Translations under genes and position numbers: made by a program | The notes under the pieces: model-generated | The model's database searches: none | Told to the model about the DNA's origin: nothing | Seen by the model: the letters and a program-made list of their open reading frames with translations, nothing else | Source: Fallopia convolvulus | Lineage: Eukaryota; Streptophyta; Magnoliopsida; Caryophyllales; Polygonaceae | Assembly: GCA_964016875.1 (NCBI GenBank) | Contig: OZ024721.1 | Coordinates: forward strand, 8,313,001 to 8,377,000 | Reading direction: 5' to 3' | Length of the DNA: 64,000 bases | Part shown: positions 32,292 to 43,059 of the stretch, piece by piece | Layout of the letters: every line of letters starts with the position of its first letter | How positions within the stretch are numbered: the stretch's first letter is position 1

Positions 32292-33591
32292 TCAGGCGGT
32301 TTGAACAGTCCCTTCTCCTTCTCTTAAAAAAAACATCCTAGACCTACTCGACTCTTTCAATTGATTTTGGTAAAATTGCATCTTTGTCTTGCTAGTTGCA
32401 TGCTCTTAGTTGCTTTTTTTACCGATTTCTTTCCCTGATTGTCGAGCATCTCTACAAAAAACAAAACCCTAACCCTACTCGACTCTTTCAATTGATTTTG
32501 GTGAAATTGCATCTTTGCTTGCTAGTTGCATGTTCATAGCTGCCTTGTTTGCCGATTTCTTGCCCTTGAATCAGTCGAGCATATCTTTTGGTCGACTTCT
32601 ACCCACATTTCGACCACAAAAAAAAAAAAAAAAATCGTTTGAACTTCCGATCGTGCACCTCTGTTGTGGAGACCCGATTGCACCAATACAACTATTGCCT
32701 TTGTTTTGGTTCAACTGGCATCAGAGCCTCGGATTGCGTAAGTCTTTCTCACTCATTTACTCGTTTTTTGCACGAAAATTTTTCTTTACCACCATTATTT
32801 TCATTTAGCTTCCGCCATCTCTACCAACACCCACTAGTACCATCGTTTTTTGTTTCGAAAAAATCAGAAAAATTCAAATAAAAAAAAATTTAGCCATATC
32901 CCTCGCCGACTTGCACTTGTTTTCGGTTCATCATCTTAAGATTTCGAGCTTTCTTGCATTCTTCATGTTTGTTTGAATTGATTGATTTGTGCACGTCTTC
33001 CATTGTTTCTGTTTATGCGAGATTTGGTCCGATCTTGCCCGATCTCGTGGTTGTTAGAAAAGGCAAGAATCTTGCAAAATCTTGTTAGTTTCCGTGTTTA
33101 ATTAAAAAAAAATTTTGGAAGAGCAAATCCAAAATAAGGCAATCTCTATCCATTCGGTTATATAAAAAAAAGAGAGATCTCAAAAAGATCTTGTGAGATA
33201 CACAAGCCAAAATAAGGCAAGTATCCCACAATTATTTCGGCACTTTCTCTCTCTCAAATCACATCATATCTTGTCTTATTTGCATATCTTTGATTCTTCC
33301 CTTATTGTTACAATTAAATCTCGCCTTCCCTCTTAGGCCGAGATCCTCTCCTTTTCTATCTACCTTCCTTACGTGCCAAGGCTTGCCAAAGCCGACGCCT
33401 CTCATCTTCTTTTCTTACTTACATGCTTGATTGTCTTGCTTGTTTGTGCTTTGTGTTGTTCGATACTTGTGCAACGTCGAGATCCTTAGCCTCCCATACC
33501 TTTCGAGTACTTTTCGTGCAAACTAAGGGTACTTGCGTGGTGAGTCTTACAATATCTCGGCGTTTCTTTTGCATGTTGGTCTTGGGAACTT
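32292..33591 (+). other. Gypsy 5' leader with tandem duplication
   Basis: A non-coding leader. A ~131-bp unit is tandemly repeated: ctactcgactctttcaattg begins near 32345 and again near 32476. Poly-A runs interrupt it at 32618 and 32880. Short frames here lack family resemblance. Confidence 0.7.
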
Positions 33592-34605
33592 TTGACTCTT
33601 TTCATGTCTATGGTTGAGATAGGAGACGTCAGCATGGAAGGAGACGAGAATTCAAGCCAGCAAGGCCTCACAAACCAACAACAACAAAACAACCCACCAG
33701 TCGTGCCGGGGCTCCAACCGGGTCTCCTCGGGACGCCCGGCGCGACGCTAACTGGTGTCGTGTCATCCGATGGCCTTGCGGCACTTGAGGCGCGCTTCTC
33801 CAACTTGGAAAGCGTCCTTACGAGGTTCATTGCGCAGCAACAAGCGCCCCCTGCCGTTACGATCCACACACAGCCCGCTAATCCGAGTGTAACGCCACAT
33901 GGCGTCTCGGTTCCGCGGGCTACGGAGCAAGAGAAAGCTAAGGGTCCGATGGTTGAAGCGGCTAACCCAATTGGAGTCCAAAGGTTGGAATCCATGAAGG
34001 AAAGTCGTCCGACTAATCAGGCTCAACATTTGGAGGAGGTTGTTGACGTTCATTCCGATGAGGAGTATGACTCCGAGGAGTGGCGACGTCAACAAGCCAA
34101 GAAAAAGAAAAAGGCGGTCACTCTGACGCCTAAGAGAAAGCACTACAAAGACCGCGATGACTTTGATGTCAATGATTATCGAGGTTATCAAAGTCCCACA
34201 ACTCCAATTTCGGATTCCGAGTTCTCTATAACGGAGTACGAGGAGGATTCCGAGGAGGAATTTGACCACCCTCCGGTCCATGATTCGGAGGACTGGATAG
34301 ATCGGGATCGGGATTGGATTCCGAGACCCAAGTTGCCCGAGAACCGCGCGGTGTATGATCGGCTTGAGCGCCGTGACAACCGCGAACGGCCTCGGCGCGA
34401 TGGGGATCGGCGTCGCCAAAACCGAGACCTCGAGGATCACCGGCGCCCTCGGCGCGATGGAGACGAAGAACCGAGCGATGATGGCGACGGGCCGAACCGA
34501 GGCCATGGTCGAGGTCCCCGACGCCGACGCACACCGCCTCCGCGGGCCAATCGGCGCGCCGATAATGAGCGTCCGGGCATGTATCACGCCGCGACGTTAA
34601 GGTAA
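33592..34605 (+). pseudogene. Gypsy gag N-terminal region
   Basis: 337 residues. The likely start is the Met of MEGDENSSQQGL (33631), although upstream Mets exist. A Gln/Pro-rich start is followed by LAALEARFSNLESVLTRF, a helical segment. A Lys/Glu region comes next, then a strongly charged tail with repeated RRDGDR, RRPRRDGDEE and RRRRTPPPR. The gag core follows in another frame from 34602 (VKFEDFFGNYNPDEFISWL), so a frameshift ends this ORF. The Arg-rich part may bind RNA. Codon use is GC-rich, unlike the flanks. Confidence 0.75.
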
Positions 34606-35006
34606 AATTTGAAGATTTCTTTGGTAATTACAACCCTGATGAATTTATTTCTTGGCTGCAAGGAACCGAACACGTGCTCAAGCATTGCCATTACGAGGAG
34701 CACGAAAAAGTCAAAGTGGTGACCCTTCATTTCAAGGGTGCCGCTCGTATGTGGTGGAACCGATTCGAATCGGATCGGGCCCGAAAGGGTAAAGCCTCCA
34801 TAACCGAGTGGCATCAACTTGTTTTCATAATGAAGAGGAAATTTATCCCACCCGACTACAAGGAAAAGGTGCGGATTTTGATAATGAAGAGGAAATTTAT
34901 TCTTCAAAGCCGGGATAAGCGCTTCCCCGGGGGCGTTGCGGTCTCGCTTCGTGGCGGGACTCCACCAATGGATCCGAGATCGCTTGGTTGTCTTGCCGAT
35001 CAATGA
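34602..35006 (+). pseudogene. Gypsy gag core, shifted frame
   Basis: The retrotransposon gag core is readable as VKFEDFFGNYNPDEFISWL, VVTLHFKGAARMWWNRFE and ITEWHQLVFIMKRKFIPP. A ~20-base piece (ataatgaagaggaaatttat) occurs twice, near 34829 and 34880, replacing part of the normal sequence. The frame then returns to that of the polyprotein ORF at about 34936. Confidence 0.75.
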
Positions 35007-38000
35007 TTTAGGACGCTTGATACACACGGCCATGGAGCTTCACACGCAATTCAAAAGGCCGAAGGCGTCCACATTTCAAAGGTATGGTTCTAACCCTAGT
35101 CCTTCCGCTTTCGGTACTAAACTGTTTGTTCCTTCTTCTTATTCTAAACCCAAGGTAGGTACCCCCGGAACGGACTCCAAGGGCACTTCGGTTGGCCAAA
35201 ACCGTGACAAGGCAGCCCCTCCCCCACAACGGACTCAAGACATCGAGTGCTATTTATGTGGTGGCCGAGGGCACTTGAAACGGGATTTCCCCAACACGAA
35301 GCGCGTCTTGTTTTTGGCTCACACCGCGGCTTACGAGAGCGTAGACGAGGCTGAGTCGGACGAGGATAACGCCGCGCCAATCGAAGACGGTGCATATTGT
35401 GCACCATCGGACATCGACGCCGGCGTTGACAAGCTGTTGCTAGTGACGCATCGAGCGCTTAGCATGAGGGAGGCCGTGCCAACCGATCAACGGGAGAACG
35501 TTTTCCGTACACGGTGCTTGGTCCAAAATGTCTCCCTTAGTGTGATCATTGATTCGGGAAGCTGCGAGAACTTCTTATCAAGAAAAGTTGTCGATCACTT
35601 TAAGTTGCCGCAGTTGGACCATCCGAAGCCCTACAAACTTTCTTGGATTTCAAATGATGGTGACCATTGGATAACAAAACAGGTTACACTTTCTTTTTCC
35701 ATTGGTCTATATTCCGATTCAATATTGTTTGATGTCACTGACATGGACGCCACCCATCTCCTTCTTGGTCGTCCATGGCAGTTTGACCGTCACGTGATTT
35801 ACGATGGCCGGTTGAACACTTACATGTTCAATTACCATGGTAAATGCGTGACCATCTTACCTATGTCTCCTAGTGAAGCGTTGCAAGATGAGGCCGAAAG
35901 GCAACAAGCAAACGCTCGGGAGAAAGCCACGGTCGCGCCCACCCCGAATGCAAGCACAAACGACGCTATTGGCCATGGCGAGGATTCTGGAGGCGCTTCT
36001 GGTTCGAACATCACACATTCTGGATTCCAAGAGGATTCGAGCCCGAAACACCGACACAAACTGAAGGAAGAGCCTCGGACGCCAACAGCGTCCTCGGCTG
36101 CGCGTCGCAGCGCGCCAGCGGCAAAGCCCAGCGGCGCTGGCTTGATCCCGCAGCTTTCCAGCGGCGCGCCTGGTACACCTCTTCCCCACTGGCAGGGGCC
36201 TTTTGGCCAGCAACATGGCGCCCATGACGCACCTAGGACGAGCGAGGACGTCGAGCCCCCACTCCTCGGCACGGTGCAAGATCGCTTGTTCCTTTGCCGT
36301 CGGCGCGATGTGATCAAGCACATCGAGGGGAGTTTTTCTTGCTTTTTATTGTGTCCTTTGCTTAATATTACTATTGATAAGACACATGTATTACCCCCCT
36401 CTATTGCTTCCTTGTTACAGGAGTTCTCGGATATTATGCCTGCCGAGCTCCCCGATGGGTTACCACCAATTCGGGGGATCGAGCATCGCATAGATCTCAT
36501 TCTCGGTGCCTCACAGCCGAACCGGGCTGCATATAGGGCGTCGCCTAAGGAAACTCAAGAGCTACAACGCCAAGTCCAATCTCTTTTGGACAAGGGTTAT
36601 GTTCGAGAGTCACTTAGCCCGTGTGCTGTTCCGGTTATCTTGGTGCCGAAGAAGGATGGTTCTTGGAGTATGTGCGTGGACTGCCGTGCCATCAACCAAA
36701 TCACCATAAAATACCGCCACCCGATTCCCCGCTTGGACGACATGCTAGACGAGTTGCATGGTGCTGTGCTGTTTTCGAAGATTGATTTGAGGAGCGGCTA
36801 CCATCAAATTAGGATGCAAGAAGGGAACGAGTGGAAGACGGCTTTTAAGACCAAACATGGTCTTTATGAGTGGTTGGTGATGCCCTTCGGCCTCACTAAC
36901 GCTCCTTCTACTTTTATGAGATTGATGAACTTTGTTTTGCGTAAATTTTTGGGACTTTTCGTCGTCGTGTATTTTGACGACATTTTAGTTTATAGTAGGA
37001 CTTTGGACTCTCACGCGGGGCACCTTAGGCAGGTGTTAGATTGCCTCCGCGAACATTCCTTGTATGTAAATTTGGACAAGTGTGTGTTTTGCTCGGATAC
37101 GACGAATTTTCTTGGTTTCGTCGTATCCAAGGATCGCCTACGAGTGGATTCTGACAAAATCCGGGCCATCCGTGAGTGGCCACCCCCGACGACCCCGACA
37201 ATGGTTCGTTCTTTTTTGGGGTTAGCTGGTTTCTACAGGCGATTTGTCAAGGACTTTAGTTCTATCACCGAGCCACTCCATTCTTTAACCAAGAAGGCCG
37301 CCTTCGAGGCCTTGAAAGATGCTTTGTGCCGAGCCCCGGTCCTGCAATTGCCGGACTTTTCCAAGTGCTTCGAGATCGAGTGCGACGCTTCCGACTATGG
37401 TATTGGCGGCGTACTCCTTCAAGAGCAGCGGCCTATCGCTTATTTTAGCGAAAAGCTAGCAGGGGCTACATTGAACTATCCGACCTATGATAAAGAGCTT
37501 TACGCTCTTATTCGGGTCCTTAAGACGTGGCAACATTACCTCTGGCCAAGCGAGTTCGTAATTCATACGGATCACGCGGCCTTGGCTTATCTCAAGAGTC
37601 AAACGACTCTGAATAGGCGCCACGCACGTTGGGTTGAGTACATGGAGACATTTCCATATGTCATAGCGCATAAAAAGGGAAAAGAGAACGTCGTCGTCGA
37701 TGCTCTCTCAAGAAGGTACATTCTGTTAACCCAACTACATTCCAAGTTGCTCGGATTCGCAATGATCAAAGAATTATACGCCTCAGATCCGTATTTTTCC
37801 TCAATCATTAAAGATCTCGAGCACTCTCGTATCCATGAGTCCTTCTTCTTAGACAATGGGTATCTTTACCGCGCTAAGAAGCTTTGCATTCCGGCCTCAT
37901 CGGTGAGACACTTGTTGCTCCAAGAGGCTCATGATGGCCGAGGCCACTTTGGCATAGCCAAAACGTTGGTAGCACTTTGTGAGCATTTTTTCTGGCCTCA

Positions 38001-39012
38001 CATGGCTCGAGATGTAAACAAGTACTGTCACAGTTGTGTGTCGTGTCATATTGCCAAGTCTCGGTCAGAACCACATGGCCTTTACACGCCCCTACCAATT
38101 CCCGACGTCCCGTGGGAAGATCTTTCTATGGATTTTATCACGAGACTCCCAATGTCGAGGCGTGGAAAGGATTCCATATTTGTAGTCGTGGACCGGTTTT
38201 CCAAAATGGCCCACTTCATTGCATGTAAGGGGACAAACAACGCGGTGGAAATCGCTAATTTGTTCTTCGAACATGTGGTGAAATTACATGGTATTCCTAG
38301 AACTATTGTTAGTGATAGGGATACCAAGTTCTGCAGCCACTTTTGGAGAACGCTTTGGGGGAAGTTAGGGACACGACTCCTGTTTTCTACTGCTTATCAC
38401 CCCCAGACCGATGGTCAGACTGAGGTGACCAATCGGACCTTGGGCACTCTTATTCGGACGATGCTCAAGGCAAACCCACGTCGGTGGGAGGACTTACTTT
38501 GCCATGTTGAGTTTGCTTATAACAGGTCCTACCACTCTGCGACGAAGATGACCCCCTTCGAGGTGGTCTATGGGCGTAATCCTCACACGCCGATGGACTT
38601 GGTGCCTTTGCCTTTCAATCCCGAGGAGCATGTCGACGCGGCCAACCGCGCCGACCATATCCGACGCCTACATGAGCGCACAAAGGCCCAGCTGCTGAAA
38701 CGCTCAGATCAATACGCGGCCCAACGCAACAAGGGACGCCGCGCTTTGATCTTTGAGCCTGGAGATTTGGTGTGGGTCCATCTTCGGAAGGAACGTTTTC
38801 CCGCTGCTCGGAAGACGAAGCTACACCCACGAGGGGACGGTCCCTTCAAGGTCCTCCGACGCATCAATGACAACTCTTACATCATCGACCTCCCGGGTAC
38901 ATACAACGTGTCCGCCTCCTTCAATGTCTCGGATCTCTCTCCATATATAGATCCCGAGTATCATGACGAGGAAACGGGGACGTTTTCCACCCAAGGGGGG
39001 AGGGTGATGTGA
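34936..39012 (+). CDS. Gypsy polyprotein: knuckle, protease, RT, RNase H, integrase
   Basis: An uninterrupted 1358-residue frame. A zinc knuckle lies at ~105-118 but its last Cys is Phe (CYLCGGRGHLKRDF). The protease DSGS site is at ~206 with LLGRPWQFDR after it. The RT has WSMCVDCRAINQITIKYRHP, KIDLRSGYHQIRM, MPFGLTNAPSTFM and catalytic YFDDIL at ~681. RNase H starts near 815. The integrase finger CHSCVSCH is at ~1029, and the D, D, E residues are at ~1086, ~1127 and ~1163 with the expected 36-residue step. The PFEVVYGRNPHTP and GDLVWVHLRKERFP regions end it, with no chromodomain. The enzymatic domains look complete, but gag is broken, so it is probably inactive. Confidence 0.93.
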   Translation: MRSRFVAGLHQWIRDRLVVLPINDLGRLIHTAMELHTQFKRPKASTFQRYGSNPSPSAFGTKLFVPSSYSKPKVGTPGTDSKGTSVGQNRDKAAPPPQRTQDIECYLCGGRGHLKRDFPNTKRVLFLAHTAAYESVDEAESDEDNAAPIEDGAYCAPSDIDAGVDKLLLVTHRALSMREAVPTDQRENVFRTRCLVQNVSLSVIIDSGSCENFLSRKVVDHFKLPQLDHPKPYKLSWISNDGDHWITKQVTLSFSIGLYSDSILFDVTDMDATHLLLGRPWQFDRHVIYDGRLNTYMFNYHGKCVTILPMSPSEALQDEAERQQANAREKATVAPTPNASTNDAIGHGEDSGGASGSNITHSGFQEDSSPKHRHKLKEEPRTPTASSAARRSAPAAKPSGAGLIPQLSSGAPGTPLPHWQGPFGQQHGAHDAPRTSEDVEPPLLGTVQDRLFLCRRRDVIKHIEGSFSCFLLCPLLNITIDKTHVLPPSIASLLQEFSDIMPAELPDGLPPIRGIEHRIDLILGASQPNRAAYRASPKETQELQRQVQSLLDKGYVRESLSPCAVPVILVPKKDGSWSMCVDCRAINQITIKYRHPIPRLDDMLDELHGAVLFSKIDLRSGYHQIRMQEGNEWKTAFKTKHGLYEWLVMPFGLTNAPSTFMRLMNFVLRKFLGLFVVVYFDDILVYSRTLDSHAGHLRQVLDCLREHSLYVNLDKCVFCSDTTNFLGFVVSKDRLRVDSDKIRAIREWPPPTTPTMVRSFLGLAGFYRRFVKDFSSITEPLHSLTKKAAFEALKDALCRAPVLQLPDFSKCFEIECDASDYGIGGVLLQEQRPIAYFSEKLAGATLNYPTYDKELYALIRVLKTWQHYLWPSEFVIHTDHAALAYLKSQTTLNRRHARWVEYMETFPYVIAHKKGKENVVVDALSRRYILLTQLHSKLLGFAMIKELYASDPYFSSIIKDLEHSRIHESFFLDNGYLYRAKKLCIPASSVRHLLLQEAHDGRGHFGIAKTLVALCEHFFWPHMARDVNKYCHSCVSCHIAKSRSEPHGLYTPLPIPDVPWEDLSMDFITRLPMSRRGKDSIFVVVDRFSKMAHFIACKGTNNAVEIANLFFEHVVKLHGIPRTIVSDRDTKFCSHFWRTLWGKLGTRLLFSTAYHPQTDGQTEVTNRTLGTLIRTMLKANPRRWEDLLCHVEFAYNRSYHSATKMTPFEVVYGRNPHTPMDLVPLPFNPEEHVDAANRADHIRRLHERTKAQLLKRSDQYAAQRNKGRRALIFEPGDLVWVHLRKERFPAARKTKLHPRGDGPFKVLRRINDNSYIIDLPGTYNVSASFNVSDLSPYIDPEYHDEETGTFSTQGGRVM

Positions 39013-39314
39013 GCCCCACATTGACGGCGAGCCAAGAAGAGGAAGACATGTACGTGCGCTCCGACGGACCCATCACTCGAGCCAGGACCCGTGCCATAGC
39101 CCGAGCCACTTCGTCCCTCGTCGCGCGCATCCTCGCAAGCCATGGCGCAGCCACTGCCGCGCCCCTCACCCGGTGTGTCACCTTCATCAAAGGCGCGCCG
39201 ACACCACATGCCGACGTTACGCACTGCGACACCGAGAACCTCACTCTCGGTGTCGTGCCAGCCACGCAGGCCGAGCACCATGCCACGCCGGGCCACCCCG
39301 GCGTGGGAACTTGA
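39000..39314 (+). pseudogene. Gypsy polyprotein C-terminal tail, shifted frame
   Basis: After a G-run (caaggggggaggg) one frame reads GEGDVSPTLTASQEEEDMY and DGPITRARTRAIARATS. The TRAR basic motif often follows the integrase in plant gypsy polyproteins. It is one frame off the main ORF, and the G-run is a plausible slippage or indel site. It continues Ala-rich to a stop near 39314. Confidence 0.6.
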
Positions 39315-40369
39315 GGTTCTGGTGCGCCTCGGCCTCGACACTTGAGGTTCGAGTGCGCACCAGCCCCGTCGACGCCGAAGTCATGCCGCCCGACGTGTCG
39401 CGACACGCCCTTGGTGAGCCGATGCCTTGTCACGACCTTGTCGCGACACCCACGACTAGGCCACCGTGACCATTTATGATTCTTACTATTTTTAGAACTA
39501 TTTCCATTCCGAAACATTGCTACTTATGTCATTTCTATTTTTAGAGTTTTGGGCTTGGGCTTGCTACTTATGTCATTTCTAATAAACGTTGACCTCGAAA
39601 ACCGATTGTCCGTACTGAGCCGTCGTTCGCCCCCGTTCTGAGCCCGAGCCCTCACCTCGACGTTGATGAGCTTAGCCCCGCGTGTAGCCCTAATTTCGAC
39701 TGTCCAGTTTACACCGGTGATCGTTCGTTTACAGAGGGCGCCAAGAGCATGAGATCTGATAGCCTATTATTATATTCCCTGGAGGTTTGTATCATGCTGA
39801 TGTTCTTGGGATTCAGAGGATGATCGGACCAACTATTCTTTGAGGAATTTCAGATATGTTTCTCATAGGATTCCTTATTTCAGTTTTTAACACGATAGGG
39901 TGTAATAGAGGCTCAAATGTTTGATAGTGAAAAACAGGGTTGTTGATTTTCAGAAATTTGTACCAAATTCATCGACCTCATCTTTCAGTCTTTCATAAAT
40001 ATAATTGCCGGTCTTGTTTGATGATGGATATATAAGGTAAGAGACGAGTTTAGGAAATTATGATGGTTCGAACATCTTCACATCAAATGTAAGTTGGTCT
40101 GTTAGAGAGCGAACTTGGAACAACAAATGACAATTTCGATTGAACGAATTGAACCACTTCATTTAAACATCTGAATAACAGGGGCATTAAAGAAAAATGA
40201 ATTACATGGTAGAATCGTAAGTATACTAGTGGCTCAAAAAGCCACGTTTTAGCTGGACCAATCTCAGAATAAGATTTGGATTCATTTCTAATCACCCCCA
40301 ACTTTGCTAATTATGGACATCATATAAACTAAGGATTCGGATGGAGTGGCTCATCTAAAATGGCAGTCC
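39315..40369. other. Gypsy 3' flank and probable 3' UTR side of GlcAT14 relic
   Basis: 39315-39470 stays GC-rich, then composition drops. A 20-base string (ttgctacttatgtcatttct) is repeated near 39528 and 39569. No 3' LTR matching 31646-32276 was found. From about 39780 the DNA is AT-rich and would be downstream of the minus-strand glycosyltransferase stop. Confidence 0.45.
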
Positions 40370-40884
40370 TCACTTGCATTGATTTGATTGCAAGCTCCAA
40401 TTATCCAAAAGATAAGTCAAGGACTTAGAGAATCTTTTTGCTTGAGGGCCAGGTTTCAAAGAATTCACGTCACCCCAATATGAACATCGATCAGTAAACA
40501 AACTATCATGTTTTGTGCACCAAGCTCCTGGTACAACTCGGTTATGCCTGCGCTTGAGAATCTTCTCGTCAACCATGGTCAGAACTGAATCTTCGGTGTG
40601 AAACTTTCTTGCAAAAGCAGCTCCACTCTGAGACATCTGATTATAAACGGACACATTTAGAAAACGGGGCTCCATTTTAGGAGGGTCATCCCATATCATG
40701 AATCTCAAATCGGCGTTGACTGTTGTGTTTCTGAAATCTGGTGAGTTGCAGATTACAGTGTGGAAGTACCCTTCTTGGGGCAACATTATATTGTTGAAAT
40801 ACATCAGCAGTGTTCTTGGGAGATTGTCCCACCCAAATATGCAGTACTCAAGAAAGCGTCGGCTTAACATGAACCATGGAGAAC
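40370..40884 (-). pseudogene. GlcAT14-like last exon
   Basis: After the cttgcag acceptor the frame reads SPWFMLSRRFLEYCIFGWDN, then LPRTLLMYFNNIML, EGYFHTVICNSPDFRNTTVN and GAAFARKF. It ends VVPGAWCTKH with a PGPQAKRF tail and TGA. It is open over its whole length and is the best-preserved part of the gene. Confidence 0.9.
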
Positions 40885-41044
40885 CTGCAAGATGAGAAAA
40901 CGGGTTTTGGTGCTGATTTGGTAGAAATTAGAATACAATTTCATTATTTTGAGTGTCTTGCATTATTAGGAAAATATGAATGTTTTTAGACAGTTGATGT
41001 ACATCTAGGCCTATGCTGTTGAAGTAATAGAATTAGATCACTAC

Positions 41045-41158
41045 CTAAAAACTTTGAAAGCCTCTGGTGTAGGCCGCTTCTCAGTTGCAGTAAATATCTG
41101 ACTCCTTCTAGCCAAGTAAAGTGATGGATCCACAACAATAGGATTGATCCTGTCTTTC
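41045..41158 (-). pseudogene. GlcAT14-like exon 3
   Basis: Bounded by tatcctgcag and a gtagtg donor. It encodes INPIVVDPSLYLARRSQIF and EKRPTPEAFKVF. The end reads gtttttag|gtagtg, where two more bases would be needed to keep phase with exon 4 (relatives have Phe-Thr-Gly), which suggests a small frame-breaking deletion. Confidence 0.82.
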
Positions 41159-41258
41159 CTGCAGGATACCACATCACATCATGCAATTAATAATGAGAAA
41201 ATATTGAAGACAGATTTAATCTAAATATTATTGAGTGCATAAGTAAGGATTTGCCTAC

Positions 41259-41334
41259 TCTTTCCATCCAAGGTCACTTGTGTGATCAATGAAATTGAGG
41301 TCTCTACTGACTCTGGAGAACACATAGGAGAGGT
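41259..41334 (-). pseudogene. GlcAT14-like exon 2
   Basis: Bounded by tgtttcag and gtaggc. It encodes LSYVFSRVSRDLNFIDHTS and DLGWK. The phase matches exon 1 (split Asp codon) and exon 3. Confidence 0.88.
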
Positions 41335-42108
41335 CTGAAACATTAAAGTGAGAAGCAAAGGTATTTTAGCTCAATACAAGACAAGTTAAAACTAGCAATT
41401 ATAATTTGAGATATAAATCCAGATAAAAACAAGAGAAATGAAAATAGTTGCAAGAGCTTCGAGTAGTTACAGCATAAATTCTAATCTTTCTCATGACGAA
41501 AAAAAAACTTTCAATCACCCTTTTCATTAATTTCACCAGGTTTTCACTTTTCACAGAGACTATCAGTGGATGAATTGACTGAGGAATCTATGATTGGTGA
41601 TGCAATGAAGTTTTCTTCCACATAAGCAAACATGTTCAGTTGATTGGCAAAGCATATTTTTGTGTAGGATGATTTCATTCAATAAAATACAGAAGCTACA
41701 TAAGTCAGACACTGATCCAACATGATCAAATACACCTACAAGTGTAGTCTATCAATCGGCCTAATCTTGTTCACATGAAACCAATTTCAAATGCCCTCCA
41801 GTCTCCTGGTACTTGACCAATGTTTCAAGTAGGATAGAAAAACCCCATGAGGGAAAAAAAACTACCGGAGAATCTTAACAATTCCGTTCAAATGAAAGAA
41901 GGGAAAAAAAAACACTTTTCAAGTACTAGTAGGCTTTGGGACATCTTGTGATCTAGGCCTCTAGGGGTTATTTGGATTCGACAAAAGAATGCATTGTAGT
42001 CACTTATCAGCATATATTTTAACTAGGAGTGACATTATAAGTGGCCTTATAACGCTTTATAACTTACAATCATGAAAACTTAAAAGACACCTAATATTGT
42101 TTTCATAA
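41335..42108 (-). other. GlcAT14-like intron 1, downstream part
   Basis: AT-rich intron sequence between exon 2 and the copia insertion. No gene or recognisable repeat is seen. Confidence 0.6.
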
Positions 42109-42384
42109 TGTTGATATGCCTTAAATATAATATTAGTTATGTTTGGACCTCTCATAATCTGTTTGGGCTTTCGGCCCATTATCTGTACTAGGGTTAGTAC
42201 TAGGGTTTCTTGAGTATCTATATAAACTCTTGAAATGCCTAATATTGTAACACTCTGAAATCAGCCTCCATAATAATATACACTTTCTCTGCTCGTGGAC
42301 GTAGGTAACACACTGTTACCGAACCACGTAAATCTCTGTGTTGATCTTCTCTTTATTGTTCTCGTTCGATCTCTTGTTACAAAA
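42109..42384 (+). mobile_element. Copia 5' LTR
   Basis: Starts TGTTGATATG, ends ttgttacaaaa. The final base pair of the usual ...CA end is changed compared with ...caaca in the 3' LTR. A TATA-like tatataaac lies at about 42219. It differs from the 3' LTR at only a handful of positions, indicating a fairly recent insertion. Confidence 0.92.
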
Positions 42385-42424
42385 AACTGGTATCAGAGCC
42401 AGGTTTCGAATTCCGCCGAGAACG

Positions 42425-43041
42425 ATGTCTGGATCCATGATGAAGATCGACAAGTTTACTGGAAGAAACAGTTTCAGTCTGTGGCAGATTAAGATGTGAG
42501 CTTTGTTGAAACAACAAGGCCTCTGGTTGCCGTTGGCATCTGATAAGAATGGAGTAGATACAACCACCGCTGAATATGCTACCCTGGAGGAGAAGGCTCA
42601 CTCAACGATTATGTTGTGCCTTGCTGATGATGTTATCACAGCAGTTTCAGATCAGGAAAAGGCTGCAGGTTTTGTGGTTGAAGTTGGAAAGCCTCTACAT
42701 GACGAAGTCACTAACCAACAAGTTGATGCTAAAACAGCGCCTTTTCAGCCTGCGCATGTCTGAAGTCTTTTATGGGTGGAAAAGAGACTATGACGCTGGA
42801 AGAGGTTAGATCTGCTCTTCACACCAGAGAGATGCGCCATAAGGCTGCTGGAATAGGTACAGAAAATCAGGCTTCTGGATTGATGGCCAAAGGAAGCAAG
42901 GATGGTAAGAAGGGCAAGAAAAAGACAAATCAGAGCGAGCAGAAATCAGGCCCTAAATTACCAAACAACGTCTATGCCTACTGTAAGGAGAAGGGTCACT
43001 GGAAGAGTGACTGTCCTAATAAGAAGAAGCAACAAGGGTAG
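42425..43041 (+). pseudogene. Copia gag
   Basis: It starts MSGSMMKIDKFTGRNSFSLW and stops at TGA 42497 (Arg in relatives). The same frame then reads ALLKQQGLW. A shift near 42660 moves LWLKLESLYMTKSLTNKL to another frame. A deletion of the middle of gag joins it to KETMTLEEVRSALHTREMR. The knuckle reads YAYCKEKGHWKSDC, with its first Cys lost. Confidence 0.85.
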
Positions 43042-43059
43042 AACTCTGGATCTGCAGCA

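Noticed and set aside
34188..34587. Long minus-strand frames opposite the gypsy gag
   Set aside because: They mirror the Arg/Asp-rich repeat on the plus strand and have no family resemblance.
39006..39480. TGATGTGAG after a G-run as the start of a gypsy 3' LTR
   Set aside because: The following sequence does not match the 5' LTR at 31646-32276, and it encodes a TRAR-type polyprotein tail, so it is more likely coding.
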